The notes under the pieces are model-generated. The model was given only the letters and a program-made list of their open reading frames with translations, was not told where the DNA came from and made no database searches. Positions 17,191-25,720 of a stretch of 64,000 bases of DNA are shown here, piece after piece. The stretch is from CAVQCT01 sp964371785 (GTDB taxonomy: Bacteria > Zixibacteria > MSB-5A5 > GN15 > FEB-12): the NCBI GenBank assembly GCA_964371785.1, contig CAYJOL010000011.1, positions 3,591-67,590 on the forward strand. The letters are read 5' to 3'. The stretch's first letter is position 1. The number at the start of each line of letters is the position of its first letter. The position numbers were made by a program, and so were the translations under genes.

Positions 17191-18342
17191 TCAGACTGAA
17201 AAAGAATCGTTCTTGCTGCTTTGCTCGCTGGCGCCCAACTCTTTAAGGTGCTGGAACGTGTAAATACCGGTGTTATGACCGTCGGAGAAATTGACCGCTA
17301 CTCCGTAGCGGCCGACAGCGTTGACACCGCTGATCTTAATATCGAGAGGAACCTTTCTGGTGTCAAGAATTCGGTGTCCGGAATCTTCGTCGACACATGA
17401 AGCACAGGCGCAGTTTACGCGAAGATTATAGGGGGTGTAATCGAAATGCATGCCGTTTTCCCAGCTCATGTGCAGATTACCTTCGGGTGTCATGTGAATA
17501 TCCCGGGGTTCGATTTCTTTAATAGCGGCGCTGATCGTCCCAACACTCTTGGTGACCGCCGAGGCGACACTCATGAAAGCCTCGCCGGCGGCAGAACTTT
17601 TCCCGTTGGCGAGAAGAGGAACACCGTCGTCACCACTCATCATGATTTCCGGATCGAGCGGAATAGCGCCAAGGTAGGGGACGCCGAGTTTTGCGGCCAT
17701 CTGCATGCCGCCACCCTCTTTGAATACCGCTGTCTCCTTGCCGCAGTGCTTGCACGTAAATCCGCTCATATTCTCAATTATGCCAACTATCGGAACATTC
17801 ACCTGCTCAAACATCTTCAGGCCTTTGCGAGCCACACCGAGCGCCACTTGCTGGGGCGTGGTGACAATTATCGCCCCGGACAGCTTCGCCTGCTGGGCAA
17901 TCGTCAACTGAACATCGCCGGTACCCGGAGGCAGGTCGATAAGCAGATAATCCAACTTGCCCCAGATGACCGAGCTTATAAACTGGTGAATCATTTTCAT
18001 GGCGATCGGAGCGCGCCAGATCACCGGCGTCTCATCGTCGACCAACAAGCCCATCGAGATGAAGTCGATACCATGCTTGTTAATAGGGCGAAGCTGATTC
18101 CCTTCGATTCCAGGCCGGCTGTTTGATGAGCCCAGCATGCCGGGTTGGCTTGGGCCGTATATGTCGGCATCCATTAGTCCGACTGACGCTCCCATCCGTT
18201 TGAGGGCAACGGCCAGATTTGTCGAAACCGTGGACTTGCCGACACCGCCTTTGCCGCTGGCGACCGCGATTATGTGTTCTATCCCGGCCAAGCCCTGGTG
18301 GTCGGTACCGGAAAAAGGTGACTGTTGTTTGCTGGTAGACAT
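17191..18342 (-). CDS. Mrp/NBP35-family Fe-S carrier ATPase fused to DUF971
   Basis: A 383-residue protein. Residues 1-260 are the P-loop Mrp/ApbC ATPase, with a deviant Walker A 'GKGGVGKST' at 30-38, 'LIDLPPGTGD', and a C-x2-C pair in 'SGFTCKHCGK'. Residues about 285-375 are a DUF971 (gamma-butyrobetaine hydroxylase N-terminal-like) domain, recognisable by 'LRVNCACASCVDEDSG' and 'AVNFSDGHNTGIYTFQHL'. Mrp and DUF971 are often neighbouring genes, and fusions are known. It is transferred with Nfu as a two-gene operon and likely assembles 4Fe-4S proteins. AAGGAAAAGATA precedes ATG 18342. Confidence 0.9.
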   Translation of the reverse strand: MSTSKQQSPFSGTDHQGLAGIEHIIAVASGKGGVGKSTVSTNLAVALKRMGASVGLMDADIYGPSQPGMLGSSNSRPGIEGNQLRPINKHGIDFISMGLLVDDETPVIWRAPIAMKMIHQFISSVIWGKLDYLLIDLPPGTGDVQLTIAQQAKLSGAIIVTTPQQVALGVARKGLKMFEQVNVPIVGIIENMSGFTCKHCGKETAVFKEGGGMQMAAKLGVPYLGAIPLDPEIMMSGDDGVPLLANGKSSAAGEAFMSVASAVTKSVGTISAAIKEIEPRDIHMTPEGNLHMSWENGMHFDYTPYNLRVNCACASCVDEDSGHRILDTRKVPLDIKISGVNAVGRYGVAVNFSDGHNTGIYTFQHLKELGASEQSSKNDSFSV

Positions 18343-18576
18343 TATCTTTTCCTTAATTCATCATTCTACTTTGTCAGCCCAGCCGAGCATTCATACCTAG
18401 GCCGTGGCTAAGGATTTACGAACCAAAACTCATATCCGCTAACACTTATGAAACCCAAATCAGGGGCGAGTGTTCGGAGACGGACTGCATTGGTCCTGTT
18501 TACTGCGCATTTTGTTACACAATATGCTAAGATAACAAAGACTTTGGGGCACACAATGACAAAAGTCAAGATTCTC

Positions 18577-19725
18577 TCAGGAGGTCGGGCCGGCTGCGGC
18601 AAAGACCCGCATGAAATTGTCTCCCAGTATCTTACTAATATCCGACCGACTGTACCCACGACGTCCAAGCTCCAGCGTTATCGCCGGCAGACGTGAACAG
18701 TCTTCCAAGCCTCGTGGTGCCACCAGGATGCCGTCGTAATCTGAACCCAAACCGACATAATCCGGACCAACCAGATTGACAATGTAATCTATGTGATCCA
18801 CCACGCGAGAGACATCCGGAAGATATGGCTGCATTTGTTCCTGCCAAGCCTCAAAAGCCGGTTTCAGGGGTGCCATTTCTCGCGCCATATCTGATTCGGG
18901 CATTTCGGAGATGAAAAGTTCATCGATCTTTGTGAAAGCTTCCGCAAATTGGGGAGAATTGTGAGAGTGAGCCTTGAATTCTTCGGAAAGAAATTCCGGG
19001 CAGAAGTTGATGCCGATCATACCACCCGTGGCGGCAATTGCCTTTATCTGATCATCAGTAAGATTCCGGTCATGAGCGCAAAGCGCATGCACGCAAGAAT
19101 GCGAGGCAATGACCGGGTGGCGTGATACCTTCAACACCTGTTCAACAGCCGCGACCGAGATATGAGAGACATCGACCATCATACCGAGTCGGTTCATTTC
19201 CCGAATTACATCGCGGCCGAAATCGCTCAAACCGTGAAACCGGGGGGAGGGATCCGCTGAGGAAATACACCAGTCGTGCGAGCTCGTATGACTCAGCGTC
19301 ATGTATCGTACGCCGAGGTCAAAAAAGCGTCGGAGATTGTCCAGCGAATTATCTATGGCTAATCCGTTTTCGATCCCTATGAAAATAGCCAGTCGGCCGT
19401 CGGCCATGATTGCTTTCGCATGTTCGGCCGATAGACAAACCTCGACCTTATCGGCATGAGCCCGGGATTCGGCATTGATTAGAGCGATGTTGCGTTCCGC
19501 CCGTTCATGCGCTTCCCGACCTGAGAGGTGCGAATTCAGGAAGATGGCAAAGACCTGGAGATTTACACCACCTTCGCTAAGGCGCGGAAGGTCGATGTGG
19601 TAATTGTCGTGCCGGGCGAACAGATCATAGCCTCGTCGCATCTGCAAAACGGTGTCGCAGTGAAGGTCTGCAACGGTGGCCCGATTATGAAACTCCAGCA
19701 GACTGGTGTCCGATCGATCTGACAT
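18577..19725 (-). CDS. Membrane dipeptidase-like (M19) metallopeptidase
   Basis: A 382-residue amidohydrolase-fold dipeptidase. The metal ligands lie in 'ADLHCDT', a bridging Glu in 'IGIENG', 'VDVSHIS' and 'VIASHSCVHALCAHDRN', with 'YVGLGSDYDG' near the C-terminus. The family cleaves dipeptides and some beta-lactams with one or two zinc ions. No signal peptide is visible, so it is probably cytoplasmic and may serve peptide salvage. ATAAGGAAAGTAT before ATG 19725 is a good ribosome site. It is divergent from the purine permease across about 190 bases. Confidence 0.93.
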   Translation of the reverse strand: MSDRSDTSLLEFHNRATVADLHCDTVLQMRRGYDLFARHDNYHIDLPRLSEGGVNLQVFAIFLNSHLSGREAHERAERNIALINAESRAHADKVEVCLSAEHAKAIMADGRLAIFIGIENGLAIDNSLDNLRRFFDLGVRYMTLSHTSSHDWCISSADPSPRFHGLSDFGRDVIREMNRLGMMVDVSHISVAAVEQVLKVSRHPVIASHSCVHALCAHDRNLTDDQIKAIAATGGMIGINFCPEFLSEEFKAHSHNSPQFAEAFTKIDELFISEMPESDMAREMAPLKPAFEAWQEQMQPYLPDVSRVVDHIDYIVNLVGPDYVGLGSDYDGILVAPRGLEDCSRLPAITLELGRRGYSRSDISKILGDNFMRVFAAAGPTS

Positions 19726-19915
19726 ATACTTTCCTTATACTGGTTGTGAGGATATACGAGGATTTCCGGCCTCACGCCAGCACAAAGAGGCAAAACTGCA
19801 AATAATAGCCGGCCCGTGATGTTCGGATGCAGGGGAGACAACCGTTTTACATAAAGGCTGACAAAAGTGTTTTGACGCTGTAGATTGCAGGTCTGAAAGT
19901 GCAGGGACACAACTG

Positions 19916-21226
19916 ATGACCAACTGGCTCAGGCGATATTTTCATTTCGCTCAACTTCAGACCGATTTCAAACACGAGGCGATCGGGGGGGTGACGACAT
20001 TTGTCACAATGTCGTATATTATCATAGTTAATCCGAAGATTCTGGAAGCTGCGGGATTTCCGTTCGGAGCGTCGATGGTCGCCACTGTGTTGACAGCGTT
20101 CATCGGAACCCTCGTCATGGGCGTCTATGCCCGGCGGCCGTTCGCCATTGCTCCCTACATGGGCGAGAATGCTTTCATAGCATACACTGTCGTCAAAGTG
20201 CTCGGGTACAGCTGGCAAACGGCGCTCGGGGCCATATTTCTTGGCGGTATACTCTTTACTATCGTGAGCGCGTTGAAGATTCGCACCTGGCTGGCGACCT
20301 CGATTCCCAAATCCCTCAAGATATCATTTGCCGTTGGCATCGGCCTCTTTCTCGCTTTTATCGGGATGAACGAGACCGGAATTGTCACCGTTGGTGTCGA
20401 GGGTGCGCCCGTACATGTCGGTGACCTAGGACAGACAAATATACTCCTGGCGGTCGGCTGTTTTCTGCTTATCAGCCTCTTGATGATTCGAAAGGTCAGG
20501 GGAGCCCTGCTACTGGGAATCCTGACGGCGACTTTCGGGTCGTTCTTTCTTGGAGTGGCCCAGCCACCGCAGGCGTGGATCAGTTCACCGCCATCGCTGG
20601 CGCCGATATTCCTCAAGCTCGACATATCCGGAGCGCTCACCTGGGGTTTTATGTCGGTAATACTCACGGTGTTCGTGATGGATTTCGTTGATACTACCGG
20701 CACGCTACTTGGACTGGCTTACAAATCAGGTTTCCTGGATGAGACCGGGAATCTGCCGGAGATGGAGAAGCCGATGTTGTGTGATTCGGGTGCGACCGTC
20801 CTCGCGGCCCTGTTAGGCACCTCAACCGCAGGCGTGTTTATCGAATCGGCAGCGGGTATTGAGGCCGGCGGACGATCCGGCTTCAGCGCGATAGTAACCT
20901 CGATTCTGTTTCTACTGGCCTTGTTCTTTTCGCCGTTTCTGACGGTAGTGCCTCCTGCCGCTTATGGTCCGGCGTTGATAGTTGTTGGTCTGCTCATGAT
21001 GACGACCATAACCGAACTTGATTTTGCAGATCTCACGGAGGCGATACCGGCCTTCGCCGTGATTGTGCTCATGAGTTTCACTTACAACCTTGGAGTTGGT
21101 GTGACAGGGGGATTCGTGGCCTATCCCCTTATGAAGCTGTTTGCCGGACGACTAAGAGAAGTGAAACCCGGTATGTGGTTTTTGGCGGCCATATCTTTGC
21201 TGTTTTTCATCTTCTATCCATATTGA
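19916..21226 (+). CDS. NCS2/AzgA-type purine permease
   Basis: A 436-residue membrane protein with 12-14 hydrophobic segments. The N-terminal 'EAIGGVTTFVTMSYIIIVNP' and 'RPFAIAPYMGENAFIAYTVV' are signatures of the AzgA (guanine/hypoxanthine/adenine) branch of the xanthine/uracil permease superfamily. The central 'DFVDTTGTLLGLA' and 'LGTSTAGVFIESAAGIEAGGRSG' carry the substrate-binding helices. It imports purine bases by proton symport. It is divergent from the dipeptidase gene, with no recognisable purine riboswitch in the gap. AGGGACACAACTG precedes ATG 19916. Confidence 0.93.
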   Translation: MTNWLRRYFHFAQLQTDFKHEAIGGVTTFVTMSYIIIVNPKILEAAGFPFGASMVATVLTAFIGTLVMGVYARRPFAIAPYMGENAFIAYTVVKVLGYSWQTALGAIFLGGILFTIVSALKIRTWLATSIPKSLKISFAVGIGLFLAFIGMNETGIVTVGVEGAPVHVGDLGQTNILLAVGCFLLISLLMIRKVRGALLLGILTATFGSFFLGVAQPPQAWISSPPSLAPIFLKLDISGALTWGFMSVILTVFVMDFVDTTGTLLGLAYKSGFLDETGNLPEMEKPMLCDSGATVLAALLGTSTAGVFIESAAGIEAGGRSGFSAIVTSILFLLALFFSPFLTVVPPAAYGPALIVVGLLMMTTITELDFADLTEAIPAFAVIVLMSFTYNLGVGVTGGFVAYPLMKLFAGRLREVKPGMWFLAAISLLFFIFYPY

Positions 21227-21382
21227 ACCAGCGCGTCCGTGATGTCCGTGCCCGTTGCGCTAAGCTGAACGAGCGGCACGGCATACAGATTATGATTGAA
21301 TCTGCGGGCACCCGCCGGTATATTTCGATGTTCGGCAAGGACAGAAGACAAGATGTTCATGTCGGTTAGGAGTCTGACATAA

Positions 21383-22099
21383 ATGAGTCGTCCACGATAC
21401 TCAGTTGTCATACCCGTAAAGGATGAAAAGGGAAATATAGCGCCACTCGTCGGCGAGATTGCGGCTGTCCTGGGCGATAAGCGGGAACAGGTTGAAGTGA
21501 TATTTGTCGACGACGGTTCTGTCGACGGTACGCTGGAAGAGATCAAACGGGTCGCCCGCGATTATGCCATCGTGCGCTGGCTTTCGTTTGAGGGACATGC
21601 CGGGCAGACGGCGGCGTTCGATGCCGGACTGCGCGATGCCGAAGGGGACTTGCTGGTTATGATGGACGGCGATCTGCAAAATGATCCACAGGATATACCA
21701 AATATGGCGGCTAAAATCCCTCAAGCGGACATTGTCTGCGGGTACCGTGCGACAAGACATGACTCCTGGGTACGACGGGTATCGAGCAAAGTCGCCAATG
21801 GCGTTCGTAATCGCCTGACGCACGAGGATATCATTGATGTCGGTTGTTCACTCAAAGTCATGCGCCGAGAGTGCATACAACAAGTGAAGCTATATCACGG
21901 CATGCACCGGTTTTTCCCCACGCTGGTCAAGCTCAACGGTTATTCGATAATCCAGGTGCCGGTCAATCATCGTCCGCGCACGCATGGCATTACCAAGTAT
22001 GGAATCTCGAATCGCTTATGGAAGGGAATCGCCGATCTGTTTGCCGTGCGCTGGATGCAGCGGCGTTACCTCAGGTATCGAATCAAAGAGAAGGGTTGA
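21383..22099 (+). CDS. Glycosyltransferase family 2 (polyprenyl-phosphate sugar transferase type)
   Basis: A 238-residue GT-A enzyme. It starts with 'SVVIPVKDEKGNI', then 'VIFVDDGSVDGT' and the metal-binding 'MDGDLQNDP', as in DPM1/ArnC enzymes that move a sugar from a nucleotide donor to polyprenyl phosphate. It lacks the C-terminal membrane helices found in ArnC/GtrB, so it would be peripheral. It ends two bases before the LAB_N gene, and a GT39 (ArnT-like) gene follows. The three form an operon for sugar modification of lipid A or another surface glycan. TTAGGAG lies 10 bases upstream of the ATG. Confidence 0.9.
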   Translation: MSRPRYSVVIPVKDEKGNIAPLVGEIAAVLGDKREQVEVIFVDDGSVDGTLEEIKRVARDYAIVRWLSFEGHAGQTAAFDAGLRDAEGDLLVMMDGDLQNDPQDIPNMAAKIPQADIVCGYRATRHDSWVRRVSSKVANGVRNRLTHEDIIDVGCSLKVMRRECIQQVKLYHGMHRFFPTLVKLNGYSIIQVPVNHRPRTHGITKYGISNRLWKGIADLFAVRWMQRRYLRYRIKEKG

Positions 22100-22100
22100 T

Positions 22101-22373
22101 ATGCGTACGTTCTGGCTGGTGATCGGATTCACGGGACAGTTCGTTTTCAGTGCCCGGTTTCTCTGGCAGTGGCTGGCCTCGGAGAAAGCGAAGAAGAGCG
22201 TAGTACCGATTGAATTTTGGTGGCTGAGTATTGCCGGAGCGGCGTTGCTTTTGATATATGCTGTTTACCGGAAAGATCCTGTCTTTATAGTCGGCCAGTC
22301 GTTCGGGTTTCTGGTCTACTCGCGCAACTTGTATTTTATCTCGCGTGAGCGGAGGCAGGCTCACCAGCAGTAG
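22101..22373 (+). CDS. LAB_N (lipid-A-disaccharide synthase N-terminal domain) membrane protein
   Basis: A 90-residue membrane protein with three predicted helices. ATG 22101 immediately follows the GT2 stop, with GAGAAGGGTT as ribosome site. 'GQFVFSARFLWQWLASEKAKKSVVP' and the later 'YSRNLYFISRER' match the LAB_N domain, a stand-alone small membrane protein that usually accompanies GT2 and GT39 genes in lipid A or teichoic-type glycosylation loci. Its biochemical role is unsettled; it is related to PQ-loop/SWEET-like folds. Confidence 0.88.
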   Translation: MRTFWLVIGFTGQFVFSARFLWQWLASEKAKKSVVPIEFWWLSIAGAALLLIYAVYRKDPVFIVGQSFGFLVYSRNLYFISRERRQAHQQ

Positions 22374-22422
22374 TCGGACGGAAATCTGGTCAAGTGAGCC
22401 TTTGGGATCGAGGCGTACTCAA

Positions 22423-23868
22423 GTGACTGTGGAATCAAATACCGACCGGGAATCCAAAATTCCTGAATGGGCCAGGCTCCTGGTTTGGAGCGCTCTTTTG
22501 GCGCTGCCTTTTCTCGGGCTGAGGCCGCTCTGGCTTCCCGATGACGGCCGGTATGCCGAAGTTGCGCGGGAGATGGTCACCACCGGTGATTGGATCACTC
22601 CGCAACTTAACTCCATTCCCCACTACACCAAACCGCCCATAAGCTACTGGGTGAGTGCGGTCGGAATTCTGCTCTTCGGCAGGAATGAATTTGCCGTGCG
22701 CCTGGCCGTGGCGCTCCCTTTTATCGGGTGTGTGCTTCTGACCTATCTGCTGGTGGCTGAATTCAGGGATAAGAAAACAGGATTTGTCGCGGGACTGATA
22801 TTCATGACCTCGCCCATTCCATTCATTGCCGCCAATATCATCACGCCCGATATGATGCTCACGTTTTTCGAGATGGGTGCTATCTACTTCATCTGGCGAT
22901 GGCATCGGCGGGAGCAAAGATCGGTCCTTAGCATTGTGGCGGCGTATGCATTTCTTGGACTGACGTTCATGACCAAGGGTCCGGTCGGATTGTTGATTCC
23001 GTTCTTAGCTTTCTTGGGCTATGCCGCGTACACCGGAGAGTGGCGCATCCTTCGTGCGTTCACGTCGACCCGCGGCTGGCTCGTCTTCCTGTTGATAGGA
23101 TTTCCCTGGTACATTGTGCTGGTTGTCAGACACCCGGAACTGGTCGATTACTTCCTTGGCCGGGAGCTGGCCGACCGCATGTTCACGACAGTTCATCATC
23201 GGAACAACAGCTTTCTCATATACCCGGCCGTCCTGTTAGGCGGTCTGCTTCCATGGACTATATCTTTCGTCAAGGGATGGCGGAACGCATATCCGCTGAA
23301 AAAGCTGAGGGAAAGAAAGATTGAACCGTATCACGCTTTCATGTTAAGTTGGATATTGTTGCCGCTCATCTTTTTCAGCCTCGTGCGCTCCAGGCTCCCG
23401 CTATACGTGCTCCTGTTGTTTGTACCCATGGCAATACTCGCGGCGGATTATCTGAGCGGTACGCAGGTGGAAAGCCACGTAAGACAGATTCGTAAGGCGG
23501 TTCGCGCAGCTTTACTCATGTCGGTTATCCTGGTCGGACTCCAGGTCGGTGCCTCATATTACACTTCGTTGGAGAACCTGTACCCGCTCGTGGAACAAAT
23601 ACGCTCGGCTGGACCAGAACATCCGGTAATTTACTCGAATCGATCTGACCTTTACTCAGTGAACTTCTATCTCAATGCACCAATAACTGTAACCAGCAAC
23701 TACCAGCAGTTTCTGCGTAGCAGCAGGCCCGCATATTATATTCTGGACAGAAAAGGAACACAGGAGGACTTGCCGGACGATCTTCGGGGACTTCCGGTTC
23801 TGAAACATCACTTCAACTTCTGGCTATTTTCCAATCGACCGATTCTCTCGACTGAAGGCAATCAATGA
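22423..23868 (+). CDS. GT39 family (ArnT/PMT-like) glycosyltransferase
   Basis: About 481 residues, integral membrane, with 11-12 helices in the first 400 residues. The first periplasmic loop has 'WLPDDGRYAEVAREM', corresponding to the D-D/E catalytic motif of PMT/ArnT enzymes, and 'HYTKPPISYW', the usual K-PP signature. These enzymes use polyprenyl-phosphate sugars made by GT2 partners such as the gene two places upstream. The start is uncertain: GTG 22423 (or 22429) gives a short cytoplasmic head, while an in-frame GTG at 22345 would overlap the LAB_N gene. It probably adds a sugar to lipid A or surface glycan in the periplasm. Confidence 0.88.
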   Translation: MTVESNTDRESKIPEWARLLVWSALLALPFLGLRPLWLPDDGRYAEVAREMVTTGDWITPQLNSIPHYTKPPISYWVSAVGILLFGRNEFAVRLAVALPFIGCVLLTYLLVAEFRDKKTGFVAGLIFMTSPIPFIAANIITPDMMLTFFEMGAIYFIWRWHRREQRSVLSIVAAYAFLGLTFMTKGPVGLLIPFLAFLGYAAYTGEWRILRAFTSTRGWLVFLLIGFPWYIVLVVRHPELVDYFLGRELADRMFTTVHHRNNSFLIYPAVLLGGLLPWTISFVKGWRNAYPLKKLRERKIEPYHAFMLSWILLPLIFFSLVRSRLPLYVLLLFVPMAILAADYLSGTQVESHVRQIRKAVRAALLMSVILVGLQVGASYYTSLENLYPLVEQIRSAGPEHPVIYSNRSDLYSVNFYLNAPITVTSNYQQFLRSSRPAYYILDRKGTQEDLPDDLRGLPVLKHHFNFWLFSNRPILSTEGNQ

Positions 23869-23980
23869 AACGAACCTGCCACTTGCTTGCCGGAGCGGGT
23901 CGGTCTATATTACCCGAATGACGCCAAATGCATAACATGGTCCGGTACCCTATCGTGTATCACCGGACAAAGTGAGAGCA

Positions 23981-24757
23981 ATGCCACAGATGAAACAGTA
24001 TTTAGCGAGGTTACTGGGAACCCGCCCAGACTGGCCGAACGATATGACGTCGAACGAAGAGCGGATTATGGGGGAACATTTCGTTTACCTGCGTGATCTC
24101 ACTCTCAAGAAGAAAGTACTGATGGCTGGACCTCACTTCCAACCGGTCTTTGGCCTGATAATACTGCAAGTAGCGGATGAAGCCGAAGCACGGCAGATAA
24201 TGAACAGTGAACCATCGGTAACCCAGGGTGTCCACACGTATGAACTGTCAGAAATGCGCGTTTCCCTGTTCGCTCACATGATGCCCCAGCAGAGATACGC
24301 GGACAATCCGTCCGATCGGGTTCTGGTCAAAGAGATAGTACTGCCGGTGTCAGTTGAAAAGGTCTGGCAATTGTGGACAACTGCCGAAGGCGTGAAGTCG
24401 TTCATAGCGGAAGATGCTCGAATCGAATTACGCCCGGGTGGGCCGTATGAATGGTATTTCTCATTGGAGGCGCCAGAAGGAACGCGCGGCTCCGAGGACT
24501 GCAAATTACTGAGCTACTTGCCAATGAAAATGCTTTCATTCGAGTGGAATGCCCCTGCGGACTTCGGGCCGCTTCGGGACCGACGGACGCAGATCATTCT
24601 CATGTTTGAAAGCCTGAGCGGTGAGCGCACCCGTCTGACTTTGTCTGAGCACGGCTGGGGAACGACAGATGAGTGGGAAAAGTTGTATCAATATTTCGAC
24701 AGAGCGTGGGAAGTTGTATTTGAATATCTTGCGAAGCGTTGTGCCTCCATGCGCTGA
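23981..24757 (+). CDS. YCII-domain / SRPBCC (AHSA1-like) fusion protein
   Basis: About 258 residues in two parts. The N-terminal 95 residues resemble YCII-related proteins: 'GEHFVYLRDLTLKKKVLMAGP' and 'LQVADEAEARQIMNSEPSV'. The C-terminal 150 residues are a START-like SRPBCC/AHSA1 domain, starting 'VKEIVLPVSVEKVWQLWTT' and ending 'HGWGTTDEWEKLYQYFDRAWE'. No ribosome site is strong; ATG 23981 is preferred over GTG 23972. Each domain usually occurs alone in small cytoplasmic proteins of unclear ligand, so the fusion suggests they act on the same small hydrophobic molecule. It stands alone on the + strand, about 110 bases after GT39. Confidence 0.75.
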   Translation: MPQMKQYLARLLGTRPDWPNDMTSNEERIMGEHFVYLRDLTLKKKVLMAGPHFQPVFGLIILQVADEAEARQIMNSEPSVTQGVHTYELSEMRVSLFAHMMPQQRYADNPSDRVLVKEIVLPVSVEKVWQLWTTAEGVKSFIAEDARIELRPGGPYEWYFSLEAPEGTRGSEDCKLLSYLPMKMLSFEWNAPADFGPLRDRRTQIILMFESLSGERTRLTLSEHGWGTTDEWEKLYQYFDRAWEVVFEYLAKRCASMR

Positions 24758-24799
24758 ATTGGCCACTGAGTCATAGACAGGCACAGAAAGGAAAGTAGA

Positions 24800-25654
24800 A
24801 TGCGAATAGGGTTCATTGGTTTGGGAAACCTCGGCCGGGCGATCGCCCAAAGACTGATTGACCAGGGTGTCGAGCTGACCGTGTGGAATCGGACTAAAGA
24901 AAAAGCGGAGGGGTTAAATGCTGTGGTAGCGGAAACACCTCTGGACCTTGCGGGCAAAGTCGACCTGGTGTTCCTCTGTCTGTTTGACACTCGCGCCGTT
25001 AAGGATGTAATCTCCGGTACCAACGGGTTGTTCACTCGCGGATTCGCCGGGAAGACAGTGGTCGATCTCACTACAAATCACTTCCGGGAAATCGAAGAGG
25101 TTCACAATTACGTCAACAGGCAGGGAGCTGTCTACCTTGAGGCGCCGGTTGCCGGCAGCGTCATACCGGCCCAGCAGGGGAATCTTACGGTGTTCGTAAG
25201 CGGGCCACGGACGACGTTTGATTGCGTTCATCCGTATCTATCGAAATTTGGAAAGAACATCTTCTACCTTGAGAAACCAACCCTTGCAACCAAGATGAAA
25301 CTAATCAATAATCTCCTTCTCGGAAGCTTCATGGCGTCGATTGGCGAGGCCATAGTGATGGGCGAGAAGGCGGGTATCCCCAAGGCGGAAGTAATTGAAA
25401 TGCTGCTATCCGGAGCGGGAAATTCCGGCGTATTTACTGCCAAAAAGCAGCGGCTGCTGGATGAGGATTTCAGCCCGCATTTTGCGGTGGGCACCATCTA
25501 CAAGGACCTGCACTTCCTTCAGGACCTTGCGCGAGACCTCAAACGCCCGGTTTTCACGGGCTCGATCGCCAAAGAGCTCTACGGATTGGCGATGGCTCAT
25601 GGGATGGAGGATCAGGATTTTTCAGCCGTCTATAAACTGCTCAAAAAGCCCTGA
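24800..25654 (+). CDS. NAD(P)-dependent beta-hydroxyacid dehydrogenase (HIBADH/GLYR family)
   Basis: A 284-residue enzyme. The Rossmann fold opens 'MRIGFIGLGNLGRAIAQRL' with the GxGxxG motif, followed by 'VWNRTKEKA'. The substrate-binding 'EAPVAGSVIPAQQGNL' and the catalytic Lys in 'KMKLINNLLLG' are conserved for 3-hydroxyisobutyrate and glyoxylate/succinic-semialdehyde reductases. It reduces small aldehydes or oxidises beta-hydroxyacids in the cytoplasm. GGAAAGTAGA sits before ATG 24800. It may be co-transcribed with the YCII-SRPBCC gene 42 bases upstream. Confidence 0.9.
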   Translation: MRIGFIGLGNLGRAIAQRLIDQGVELTVWNRTKEKAEGLNAVVAETPLDLAGKVDLVFLCLFDTRAVKDVISGTNGLFTRGFAGKTVVDLTTNHFREIEEVHNYVNRQGAVYLEAPVAGSVIPAQQGNLTVFVSGPRTTFDCVHPYLSKFGKNIFYLEKPTLATKMKLINNLLLGSFMASIGEAIVMGEKAGIPKAEVIEMLLSGAGNSGVFTAKKQRLLDEDFSPHFAVGTIYKDLHFLQDLARDLKRPVFTGSIAKELYGLAMAHGMEDQDFSAVYKLLKKP

Positions 25655-25720
25655 CTGTTGCGAAACAGGCGGAATGCTACTGGCCTCAATTGAAATCCCG
25701 GCCTCTGGTCGGGTAAGCGC

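Noticed and set aside
19735..19915. Purine riboswitch before the purine permease
   Set aside because: The gap lacks the conserved three-way junction sequence of the purine aptamer.
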